Source of the DNA: Hirudinaria manillensis
Taxonomy: Eukaryota; Annelida; Clitellata; Hirudinida; Hirudinidae
NCBI GenBank assembly: GCA_034509925.1
Contig: CM067531.1
Span: 2,781,001 to 2,845,000, forward strand
Length of the DNA: 64,000 nucleotides
Reading direction: 5' to 3'
In this document: in pieces, positions 44,947 to 60,632 of the stretch
How the letters are laid out: every line of letters starts with the position of its first letter
How positions within the stretch are numbered: the first letter of the stretch is position 1
Program-made: the position numbers and the translations under genes
The notes under the pieces: generated by a model
Seen by the model: only the letters and a program-made list of their open reading frames with translations
What the model was told of the DNA's origin: nothing
Databases searched by the model: none

Positions 44947-46282
44947 TTTGGCCGACCTCAGCTGCCCGTTGCAGTGTCTGGATATGATTCTTCTTGAACT
45001 GTGTGGCGCTTGAAAAGAAAAGAAGGACAGTTGCTTGTCAATTTGGCACTAGTTTGGCCGGGTACGATGATGTGAATATTTTGTAGCACGAAGCATGGAG
45101 CGTGTTTACAAATATCACGTGCGCACAGATATCACGTGGATTCATCTCAGAATGTTTAGTTTTGTTGTCGTTTTTTTATATTTAATGTATTTTTTTTGCT
45201 TTGGTTTGATCTTTTTTTCTAAGTAAACAAATGTTTTTTTGTGTGTGTAAATTTCATTCACTCAAATCGCTTCTGTAAATTATTTGAGAAATACATTTCA
45301 AACTGCATGAATTTCAATTCCACTTCCGGAGTTCGTTTGCTTTCGACATCTTCATGGATCCACATCTTCAAGAAGTCGTAGGTCTGCATGGAATTATTCC
45401 TCTTTAAGCCACTTATCAGTTAACTTGTTCCTTTCACCGGTGAATTCGAAGCATAATTCTTAATCTACAATTTTCAAGTCTCTCTCCATCTTTTTTATGT
45501 TTAAATCTTTGCGAAATGTTTGAATTTTTTATAACCTGCTTGGTATGCAAGCCGCGCTTTGATGACTAACGCGATATGACACAATATCCTGAGACAATTT
45601 TTCTTTTCCATGCATTTGATAATTCAAATTCTTTTTTTATTATTTTGAAACTTTAATATCAAAATGTTGAGCGCATTTGGATTATATTTATTTCTTCGGT
45701 CGACTACCTATTTGAGGAGATTTTTATCCAGTGGAAATTTCCTGGAATGGAAAGCAGTTTAACATTTGAACTTTACAGGTAAAATTGTCTACTAACCCTA
45801 ACCCTAACCCTACTACAGGTAGGTTTATTACACTGGAACACCAACAGTAGCCTTGGAGGTGTTGGAAGGTAATCATGTACAACCAAATCTTACAATACCA
45901 CAGCCAGCGATGCATCTAATGTTACGTCACTTTTCCTATGTCAATGTCATGCGAACAGATGTTATTTTGACGACCGTTGTCGAGCTCATAGATTGTCTCT
46001 TAGTCATCCGTGTTTAAGTTGTGCCTTCAACTCATCCAATTACATCGAACAACTACAAATCGTCATTCGAAACTTTCCGTTTCAGTTGTCAACTCAATTG
46101 TCGTTGCAGAGTATTTTGTGGCCCGATTGAGCTGCTCGGCTGTCTTTGGAAGCCTTTGCTTCACGTGGTATACTGATGACCTTGACCGTTTAAGGTGGTG
46201 ATGATGATGATGATTATGATGATGATGATCTCGAACGTGATGGGGGAATAAAGTGGACGAGATAAAATGTGCGATGAAATGC
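44947..46282. other. Spacer between SOCS-like gene and fucosyltransferase
   Basis: This includes the probable SOCS-like 3' UTR. It also holds two ATATCACGTG repeats (45112-45121, 45129-45138) and a perfect CTAACCCTAACCCTAACC run (45792-45812). No SOCS-box exon could be recognised in this stretch. Confidence 0.4.
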
Positions 46283-46962
46283 TTTATTGAAACAATTTTA
46301 TCCCAAATTTTTGTTTTTTTTTTTGTTAGAGAGAGAAATTTGTAAATCTTTCTTAACACGTGTAGACTAGAGTTAATGTTCTAGAAATTGCTACGTCATC
46401 ATCTTTTAGTGCGAATTGTCGTCGGCAATAAAAATGGAAAATCTTTTTGAATCGTTCAAAGTTGCAAAGGGGACTGGAGATGCAAATATCGACGGTAAAT
46501 ATCAATAAAAGACAACTGAATAAAAATTAAGTTAAAAAAAAAAAAACAAGACGAAATCAATTCTTAAAAACTGAAATAATCGATTCAGATTGGCGATTGA
46601 CTTCAGTCGGTGATAAAACAACTGAAAAATGCAATTTACAAACTGACCTAATCGGTGTTTGAAGCTACAAACGTATGCAAACATTATACAAAATCCGAAT
46701 TAATTCTCGCTGGACACCAAAAGAATGAACACTTTCAAAGACGAACACAGAAATTAGATGCTCACAACTCAATCACCTTTTTAACATTTTTTCAACTTTT
46801 GAGTCACTCCCTCCTCGTCAAATGACTTTCAAAAAGCAAAATTCGAGGCACAAAAAACTGGTTGTTTTGCAGAGGGCAGAGATTTTCGTGAGAGACGGTG
46901 AAGAAGAAGAAGAGGAAGAATTACAGACCGTTGGACTCAGAGCTGTTTCAAAACTGTCAAAG

Positions 46963-49900
46963 TCAAGGAATTGAAATCTTCGCTCGCGGATTTTGTTTGG
47001 GCAGAGTCCACTTTCCGATCCGGCAGGTACCGTGGTGCTTCCACCAGGCTTCGATGTCCTTGTACCACATGACGGGCCTGTCGTCGTCTTGGAGCATGGC
47101 GCAGAGTCTGCACCAGAACTTCGTGTCGACGAATCTTCCTCTTCCCTTCCAGGCCAGGTAGCCGTTGTAAAGGGTGTCGTTTCTGTCGAGGACTTTCAGG
47201 TAGTCGGCCAGTTCTTCGACTGTTGCAAAGTCGTCGACGTGAATGAAGGAATTTGGCGGAGCTGACCTCATGTAGTCATCGCGTCTTGCTCCCATGACTA
47301 TCGGAACGATGTTGTTTCTGCCGGGAGAGAAATAAAGGAACGATCAGATCGATTGCATCGATTGCTTGTTGTTGTTGTCGTCGTCGTTGTTGTTTTCGTG
47401 TTATTAATGACTTGAGTAGACCATGACTGGTTATACCTGAGCTTACCTGAGTTCATACGAAGTAACCTACCATGACCTGTTTTTAACGTTTGAGAATCGT
47501 TGGTACTTACAATAAATCAAAATATTTCATCGCACTGATTATACTAATATTTATTATGCTATTTAATTGTAATTAATTTATAATATCATTTACTCATTTT
47601 GTACTCGGTCAATCATTCCATTCATCCATTCCATAGAAGTGACTTAAAGCCATGTTCGATTAAAATCGACTTTTCAAAAAAAAAAAATCTGAAAAATCAA
47701 GAATTGAAAGTTTTTGCACCTATTACAAGCATCATTACTTCTCATTAGCACACCTGCCTTTCTGAACGAATAGGTAAAATAAAAGTCTTTTCGAATTTTA
47801 ATTCTATTCACGAGACAAATTGATTGCTCTTGTGTTTCCATCATTTATCACCGTTCGTGTGGTTTTTTTTTGTCTCTTTTCGCTTTTAAGTCCATTTTCA
47901 ATCGCTATTGCTTATTTATGACTTTATCTGTGATTGATGGTTAATTAAAGAATAAAAGTCTCGTTCTGGATGACGGAGAGTTACAATTTATAAAAAATAA
48001 ATAAAAGGTATTTTAAATTTTAAATGTAGGATTATTTATCGAGTTCTTATCGAGTCAGAAGATGCTGTCGGGTCAAGATTGTCCGACATTTTTATTCTAC
48101 AATCGCATCGAAATGATCTTCCATTTCAAAAAGTAATTGTCGCACGAACAATAAAAACATTCTTACATTTAAACAATAGTTACAGATAATAAAAAATTAA
48201 CGTTCATAAATATTACACGATGAATGAATATTATATGCGACACTCGAAAATGCAAATTCATCCTGAACTATGTCACCCTCAAGTTGAAATATTCACTGAA
48301 AATAAATTTTTAAAAAATGAAATGAGAGAAAAACTACTAACCCAAGAGCGTTTTCAAATAGTTTCTCCGTTATGTAGGAATCGCAGTTTGAGTTTTCGAA
48401 TGCCAAGTAGAATTTATACTCAGACGAGAGCATTTCATAGCACTTTTCCTTGAAATCCTTGTTGCATTCCAGCTTTCCGCACTTTCCAAAGACGTCGACC
48501 TGAACGTGCTTTGCCAGCTCCCTGACGAATTCCACCCTGTTGTTGGTCGTATAGCAGTTGGAAGCGAACCAAGCCACCATCTTCGTTTTTCCAGACGCGA
48601 AGCTCTTTCCACCTCCGTGAATTCCGTCGTTTGATTCTGCTGGCGATGGAAAGGCTTTAATTAATGAGACTTAAATTAACTCTTCTGACTAATTACAAAC
48701 TAATGGTCATTAAGAACCAATACATTCAATAAGGGTCATGGGTCAGGTCTGAGCTTCGGCGAAACATTTAGCCTCAACAAAATATTTTAAATATTTTAGA
48801 TTTTAGTCTGATTTGCTCTTTTTGTTTTTGAAATTTCAAACGAATTTTTAATTAAAAAAATAGCATAAACTCAGCTTTAAAGCCATTCTAAAATAGATGC
48901 ATAAAATAACAAATTTATACATAATAAATAAATATAATAACAAATTTATACATAATAAATAAATATAATAATAAATTTATAAATCTAAAGCTAAAAACTC
49001 CTACCCATCCCTCCACTGGCCAAATTGGAGGCAGCCTTTCCATGGAGATATTTGGCGTAGGGTGTGACGATGGTCGAGTCCCGTCTGAAGGTGGCAGTCC
49101 AGTTGATCTGCATATCGAGGTCGTTGATGATGAAAGTGTTCACAGGAGATTCCAAGAGCCAGAGTACCCAGATCTGACCGGAGGGCTTCGTGGCCGAAAC
49201 CACGGGGATGTTTTGGAAAACCCTGGCGTGGGCCGCGTCCCTGAATGTCGGGTCGTCGGTCAAGTGGCAGGCGGACACGGGGCACCCTTCGTGCCCCAGG
49301 GTGATCCTGTTGATGAGATCGTGCGACGGCAGGCCTTCAGGTAGGTAGATGATTTTCAGAAGACTCTTCCAGTCTGGTTTTCCCTCGACCTTTTTTTCAG
49401 TCGAGTAATTGGTCGGATTGAATATCATCCTGACGATGTTTTTGCTGGAAAAGTGTTGTAATTTGTGGACAGCTTTCAGTTCGTTCTTCAGATATTTTTC
49501 TAGTTTTTCCTTCTTCACGACGTACGAGTCGGACTTTTGGTCGACTTTCGTCATTTTAAGGTCATTCAGTTTCTTCGAGTAAGACCGGGGCACGTAGAGG
49601 AGTTGATGCACGATGCCGTCGTCGTATGCGACTGTGCCGTCAGCAGTCACTTCCTTGTGGAACCAAACTTTTTCATTGACATTTTTCGAACTGTTCTCCA
49701 CAATTAGAATCTTTTCGCGGAGCTTTTCATTATCCTGAAAGGGAGAGTATTCTATGAGGTATCTCTCCATCTTCTTTTTCTTCCTCTGCTTCGTTCTGTT
49801 AAGTGCCGATTTGCCTTTCGAAGCTCTCAGGAAGAGCGCTTTTTTGCGGGCTTCGTCGAACGTGGACACGTTGAATGAAAACTTTTGGACGAATCCCTGA

Positions 49901-50130
49901 AACTGAGGACGGAATCGCGGCGGAACGGCTAGCCGGTAGCCGTCGAAGCCGTTAGTCACACTTCCGCCGGATGGTCCGAACCTCAGGGCGTTCGGGTGAA
50001 TTTCCTCCGGCACTTGGACGTCCCTGAGGACCGTCGAGTTTCTGTTCACCCCCACGAACATCACCAGACTCAGGAACAAACTTCCGAAAACTAGTATGGC
50101 GGCCGCTTGTCTTGCTTTGGCAACTTTCAT
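46963..50130 (-). CDS. Alpha-1,3-fucosyltransferase (GT10), Golgi type II membrane protein
   Basis: It transfers fucose from GDP-fucose in alpha-1,3 linkage to GlcNAc of glycans in the Golgi. There are three coding exons: 49005-50130, 48342-48639 and 46963-47317 (1,779 bp, 592 residues). The ATG at 50130 is used; the frame is open four more codons to a TTG. A membrane anchor lies at about residues 8-29 (AAAILVFGSLFLSLVMFVGV). A long stem of more than 200 residues includes a KKKK segment. The N-terminal GT10 domain has INDLDMQINWTATFRRDS. The nucleotide-binding signature FYLAFENS (452-459) ... YITEKL (464-469) is intact, and NSFIHVDDF follows. The length exceeds vertebrate FUTs (about 360-400) because of the stem. 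An AATAAA lies at plus-strand 46283-46288. Core-fucosyltransferase versus Lewis-type specificity cannot be decided. Confidence 0.93.
47318..48341. other. Intron 2 of the fucosyltransferase gene
   Basis: A 1.0-kb A/T-rich intron with canonical ends. No other feature is seen. Confidence 0.7.
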
Positions 50131-55083
<4,953 letters not shown>

Positions 55084-58000
55084 ATGGAATCACAAAGATC
55101 AGATGATGGGCAAGTGGATTTGAGCAAAATTCCTGTGAGTTAATATTTTCATCGGGATTCATTTTAAAAATGTTAATGCAATTAAAGTTTCCGATGAGGA
55201 TGGAATTAGTAAGAAATGAAATTGTTTACAGGCTTCTGTCAAGTTGGTTTATGTAGACGGACTGAGCAGAACGAAAAATGACATTGTACATCACCACATT
55301 CAGCCACTTTTTGAGGCCAAGACTTTTGAAGAGGTTGTTTATCTGCATTTTTTCCTATTGTTTACATTGATTCAAATACCACTTAAATTGTTTAAAATTA
55401 ATTTACCATTTGATGAATGAAACCCTTCCAGTTGCACAGGGCACTCAATGTCACAAGGCAGAAGTATGAGCAACTAGGCCTTTTTAAGTCAATGAAAATA
55501 TCTGTTGATGTTAGCAAAAGTTAGTGAAGCCAACTTATGTAAATTCATATAACATGTTAGTGCATCAATAAGGTATAGATTATTGTTTCATGCTTTTTTT
55601 TCTAGTTATTTTTATTTTCTGTAACATGACAGGATGACATTTTTAATTTCTTAAATGTCTTTCAAATGGTTTTTCCAGCTGATCCAGGAAATGAGCAGGC
55701 TTACGATATTCGCTACAAAGTCAAAGAACAGAATTGGATCAAAGGACGTATCAATCTGACGACAGGAGTGAATGAATCAGTAAAAGTAAAAAATCATTTT
55801 TTGCTCGTAATTCCTGCTTCCTTCAAGCAAACGCGATTCGATTTTCTAAATGAATGTACAAGAATTTGAAGACAGCTTATGAGTTGGCTTTCTATTGGTA
55901 AATTCGTTTTAAAGTTTATTAATTTCCTATATTCTCGATATCTAAAAACTAATGGTCTCTTTTTGCTCAGGCAGTTAACATCATCCTGCCAAATCTCTTT
56001 GGCAGAGGTGAGAATCTGTTGGGTGATGTGTTTTGGTCGACAAACACAAAAGGCTTTGCAATCAACTTCACAAAGCCACTGTTTTTTGAGCCTCATTATG
56101 TGTGGGTTTGATTGTCAGATTCTTGGATGCTAATTTGCAAATGCAAATTTTATTTTGCAATTTGGGATTTGATCAGATGCTGATTTGTAATTTTTTGCAT
56201 TTAAAGATTAAATTCACCAGATTAAAATATTAATTATCATTAAATATGAATGTTAAATTATTAACGTGTTGTTCACCTCGTACGTCCAAATTTATAACCA
56301 TTCTATTTTTATAGAACTTATTAAGACTTAATAAAAGTTAATTAATGCTAATTTTTGATCATTGCAGTCTGCGATCATCAATTTTTCAAAGCCACAGTGA
56401 TTTCCCGTGGAGTGGTTTCAAGTTGGGAAAGACGGGGTCGTCCCTGGAGTTTGGGGTGAGATGAAATGCTTGTGTTTAGAACTGGTGTTGCAATGATGAT
56501 GGTGATGATGATTACGCTAATTTATTTGATAATGTATTTATTTATTAAATTTAAAATTCATGTTGTTTGAATATTTTATTAAATCAGACTTTTTTGGTAC
56601 TTGTTTTCAACATCCAATGAATGTTGAGTGAGATTTGTTGATCTTTTTTTCTTTAGTTTCCAACTATTTTTGGAAACCACACTCTCAGGTGGGAAGGTGT
56701 GTGGAGAGAAATCTCCTGCATTTCAGACTCAACAGCCTTTCCTGTCAGAGAGGAGTCAGGGCATAGTCTCAAGTCTTCTGTTAAGGTTTGTTTACTTGTT
56801 TGTTTATTTGTTTGCTTGTTTCTTTGTTTATTTTGCTCATTATTGTAATTGCTTGTGGAAGATGCATTGCATTTTGCATGCTTCCTGTGTTTTTGGGTTA
56901 GGAGCAAAGGAATTGTATTTGGCAGACATTTTGAATGGAGCCACTTCGAAATGGCTTTTCTTCTTGTGTTGTTTGTTAAATCTTGATTTAATGTATTTTA
57001 TAATCAAATAAAAAACAAACTATACAATGATTATGTAACATTTTCTTATGCTTGATGACCAGATTAATTATATGATTTTTCTTTGCTAGCACATTTTGAC
57101 CAGGGATACAAGAAATGATCCAACTCTTCCAAGATCAGGCTACTTCGTAAAGATTGTCCATGTCAGTTAAGGCATCATTTTTGTTTCAATTTTTCATGAT
57201 TTATGATTAATTATCCTGTTTTCATCACAAATAAATAAATATCTTGCTAATGAATCAATGCTTGGTAATATAATAATGATTTTATTTACCTTTTGATACA
57301 CATGTATGTTAAACCAGATCAAATTAATAGATGTTGTTAATGAATAGCTAATAAATGTTGGAGTAGATATTAATCAGTAGACGATTATTATTTTTCAGCG
57401 CCCCTGTAGCTCATGTGCATGGCGCTATATAAATGACATATTATTATTATAAATAAATAATAATATTATTATTTATATTATAAATAAGTATTTTCTTTCA
57501 TCCAGGAATTGGCAGGAGTGGGAGGTGATGCCAGATTCTTCAAGCAGGAAGCTGAACTTCAGTACAACCAGCCCCTCATCTGGGATTCGGTCAGAATTCT
57601 AAACTCTTTGTTTTGCATTTTTCTGAACGACTTTTCTCCATACTTGGTCATGCCTATCGGATCAGCAATAAATTACGATTAATTAATTTAACAATTAATT
57701 AATTAACGATTAATTAATAAAATTAATTATAATAATATATAATAATAAAATCTATTAGCAGTCATTATTTTCATTGTCTTCTACAAAACGCAGTCTCTCC
57801 AACTCTCCCTGGCTTGTGGCATTGCCACAGCTCTCAAGCAGCCCGTCACAGGAAGACCAGGCAGGGTGAGCATTGCTGACAGGTTCTTCATTGGAGGGCC
57901 ATCTAACCTCAGGGGTTTCAACTTCAAAGGGGTGGGACCAAGGATTGACGGTAAAGTGTTTCTTTATAAATTATTGTTTAGGCATTAATTTGAATTTAAT

Positions 58001-58958
58001 GAATGTGATAAATTAAAAATAATAATTACAACAAATCTGATAATGGATCTAAAAGGGCAACATAATTGTTCATTCAGAGTTTATTTTTAAAGGCTTTGTT
58101 AAGGTTTTTAAAGTAAAATCATTTAAATCATTTTTATTTCCAATTACCTCAACCTGACAACAAATCCTCTGATATTCTCAGGTTATTCTCTGGGTGGCAC
58201 AGCCTATTGGTGTTCAGGTATACATCTGTTCACCCCTCTTCCATTCAGACCAATCAAAAGCAAGATTGGAGACAACTTCAGGGCCCAGTTTTTTGTTAAT
58301 GCTGGAAATGTGGGCATGTTCGATCCAGGTTCGAATTGGTATTTCTTTTCGTGTATGGAATAAGGGGATGCAATAATAATAATAATAATAATAATAGTAA
58401 TATGATTGATGGGGAAGTGACAGGCAAAAGCCCAATAATTGAACAGCAGGTGGAATGATATTTGATATAAAACCACGACTTGGTTGATTGAGTACAATTT
58501 AATGAATCCATCCATTTGGGTCCAGAATTTGGTTCAACTCCCCGTCTCAGCTCTCTCTCTCTCTCTCTCTTACAGACGTTCCTCATCAAGAAAACATTGG
58601 TCAGCTCCTGAACAATTTCAGACTCAGCGCAGGCATAGGAATCGCCATCAAGATTTTCACGTACGGCAGACTCGAGATTAACTACTGCTTACCGATCAAG
58701 TACTCTCCAACTGACAGGTATGTGGCCCTGAAATTGCATTGGAAAAAAGTTATCAATTGCTTGCTAGAGTCACTGGCAACATTGCATCATTTTGCATCAT
58801 GGTATTGCATACAACATGGTGTAAAACCTGGAGAAAACTATTATTTTATAATTCCTTGCTTTTGGACAGCTTATGCGTAATTTACAATTTTCTTTTCCAG
58901 TCTCAATCCTGGCCTGCAAGTCGGGTTCGGTATGACCTTTTTAGACTCCCACGAGTGA
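55084..58958 (+). CDS. SAMM50: SAM50 mitochondrial outer-membrane beta-barrel insertase, 13 exons
   Basis: SAM50 is the Omp85-family core of the sorting and assembly machinery. It inserts beta-barrel proteins into the mitochondrial outer membrane and links to MICOS. Predicted exons are 55084-55134, 55232-55333, 55432-55519, 55679-55785, 55971-56101, 56368-56455, 56657-56785, 57090-57161, 57506-57589, 57794-57950, 58182-58328, 58576-58717 and 58901-58958. The total is 1,356 bp and 451 residues, near the usual 450-470. An N-terminal POTRA domain ([15 protein letters not shown]) precedes the barrel. Family signatures include [34 protein letters not shown] (the conserved L6 loop RGF), [18 protein letters not shown] and a C-terminal VGFGMTF strand. 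All phases agree. Several donors are weak (GTTGTT, GTTCGA) but are fixed by the protein. An AATAAA occurs at 59195. Confidence 0.96.
57404..57470. repeat. Possible SINE tail in SAM50 intron 8
   Basis: The sequence GCGCTATATAAATGACAT followed by ATTATTATTAT, preceded by CCTGTAGCTCA, resembles the 3' end of tRNA-related SINEs that finish in a GCGCTATATAAAT box and a short repeat tail. Only the end is seen. Confidence 0.35.
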
Positions 58959-59558
58959 CGGCGAGCGCCGCGGAAGAAATCATGTTGTCCAGGCTAATAG
59001 GATAGATTAAACACGGATTTAGTTTCTTTAAATCATGTAATTTTTAGCTTTGAGTATATTATAATGGTGCTCCATTCTCGTCTCGAGCATTGGCTCTGCA
59101 GAGTTACAGTGTGCTTACACCATGATGATGTATAACATTTTGTCAGATAAAATGTTTTATTCTGAACTCTGTCTCGATTTACAAATCATAAATGAATAAA
59201 TAAATATCAAGGATCGGCTAAGGAATGCTTTCCTGTGTAGAAGCAGCACAGCCATTGTTCTTGGCAACTTTTAGCATGTATTTATGACTTACGCCATATT
59301 AACTAATAAACTTTAAATTTTCGTCTCGAATGCTGCCTAAAGTCAACTGGACCAAAACTATGAGTAAAAGGTGGTCCGTTGAGGTTGCAACGTCTCTAAA
59401 ATGTTCGACAGGTGTCACCGATTAAGTCATGCTATCGAATGTTGGCCGCAACGTGGACCAGATTTTATTTTTAAGCATAAGCGGTAAAATAGGCATTTTG
59501 CGACAATCGGAACGAAAGTTAATGTTTTTAAATAATTTTGAAAAAAAAAGGATCAGTT
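58959..59558. other. Convergent 3' region of SAM50 and the TPR gene
   Basis: This contains the 3' UTRs of both genes. Poly(A) signals are AATAAATAAATA at 59195 (plus) and AATAAA for the minus strand at 59463-59468. No other gene is seen. Confidence 0.6.
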
Positions 59559-60239
59559 TTAAAAAGCTTTCTTGTCCCCTAGAGATTCGCTTAGCTCTGG
59601 ACACAGCCTCCGCATAGATTGCATGTTGGAGTCTCCAATTATGTCATAGGGTGGCTCTGCGCTGGCTTCCCGATATCTTTTTCTGATGTGTCTCGACACA
59701 AAATAGGCAATACAGCCCAAAAGAGGGCAAATTGATAGCACCACAGAATCTGTAGTCAGACTTTTACCAAATACGTAGGGCCCCAGTAACTTTTTGTTCA
59801 GAAATACCAATCCAACGCCAGTAGCCACACCGATCAGTAAAAAGATGAAAAAGTGAATCCTCTCTCCTTTCTGCTGCAATGCCAATTTGTGTCGGGCCAA
59901 ATTCCTGAGTTTCCTATAGTCTTTGAAATCGTGGCCGCAGATTTGAAATCCAGCTTCCAAAGCTTTGATAGCATTTTCATATAGTTCTGCATGGGAGTAT
60001 ATTTCACTCATAAGTTTGTATCCAACAGGTGACCTCGGACATACCTCATAAATTAATTTCCGAGCGTCTTCCAATGCATAGAAATAATGAGCCAGCTTAA
60101 TGAAGTATCGACTGCGATGAACATAGTTCGTCGGATTGCCAGGATCCTTGCCTATCTTCTTGGTAAATTCGAGCATTTCATCTAAGTTTTTGTCATCAGC
60201 AGGAATAGAATCATCTAATATCTCGAGATCAGGCTCCAT
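59559..60239 (-). CDS. TPR protein with two C-terminal membrane segments (unrecognised)
   Basis: This intronless ORF of 226 codons starts at an ATG (60239). I do not recognise an orthologue. Residues 1-35 are acidic. Residues 39-106 form two TPR-like helical pairs (ARKLIYEVCPRSPVGYKLMS; LYENAIKALEAG). A basic stretch leads into hydrophobic segments at about 128-147 (HFFIFLLIGVATGVGLVFL) and 163-182, then a basic motif RHIRKRYR and a polar tail. This is a cytosolic TPR domain anchored by a helical hairpin, as in organelle or ER adaptor proteins. It is convergent with SAM50 and divergent from the PI3-kinase gene. The absence of introns, unlike its neighbours, could mean a retrogene origin. Membrane location is inferred only. 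Confidence 0.75.
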   Translation of the reverse strand: MEPDLEILDDSIPADDKNLDEMLEFTKKIGKDPGNPTNYVHRSRYFIKLAHYFYALEDARKLIYEVCPRSPVGYKLMSEIYSHAELYENAIKALEAGFQICGHDFKDYRKLRNLARHKLALQQKGERIHFFIFLLIGVATGVGLVFLNKKLLGPYVFGKSLTTDSVVLSICPLLGCIAYFVSRHIRKRYREASAEPPYDIIGDSNMQSMRRLCPELSESLGDKKAF

Positions 60240-60632
60240 CTTTGGTTAAATACGGCACAAAAACCGCCGAACGTTATGAGGCGTTTCATTGAAGCGTTTA
60301 ACAATGTTTTAGTTGGAACATCGTTGCATATTTTGGTTGCAATATGCTTCAAAAAAATGAAGCTTTTATGAAAAACATTTTCTTCTCCTCCCGATCTCGT
60401 TGTAATTCGTTTCTTGAAACCCATATGCATCAATAAAAATATCGGCAATGGGCGCTAGCTTTATTGATATTGACAAAGCCGCTTTATTTTAAGTAACATA
60501 TTAAATAATAAAATTGCAGTTAATTAAATGCTAGGTTATGTCTCGCTTCTGTGTCTGTTTTTGTTTTGGTTGAGCTCCTATTGTACGGTGGTATTTTGGG
60601 TCTAAGCACTGCGAGAGTGCTGCTCCATTCGC
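60240..60632. promoter_or_regulatory. Bidirectional promoter region of the TPR and PI3-kinase genes
   Basis: The two head-to-head start codons are 393 bp apart. The interval must hold both 5' UTRs and transcription starts. It has no clear TATA box. No motif decides the start sites. Confidence 0.5.

Noticed and set aside
58318..58340. GGTTCGAATTGG as a tRNA B-box
   Set aside because: It overlaps the SAM50 exon 11 donor, and there is no A-box or cloverleaf around it.
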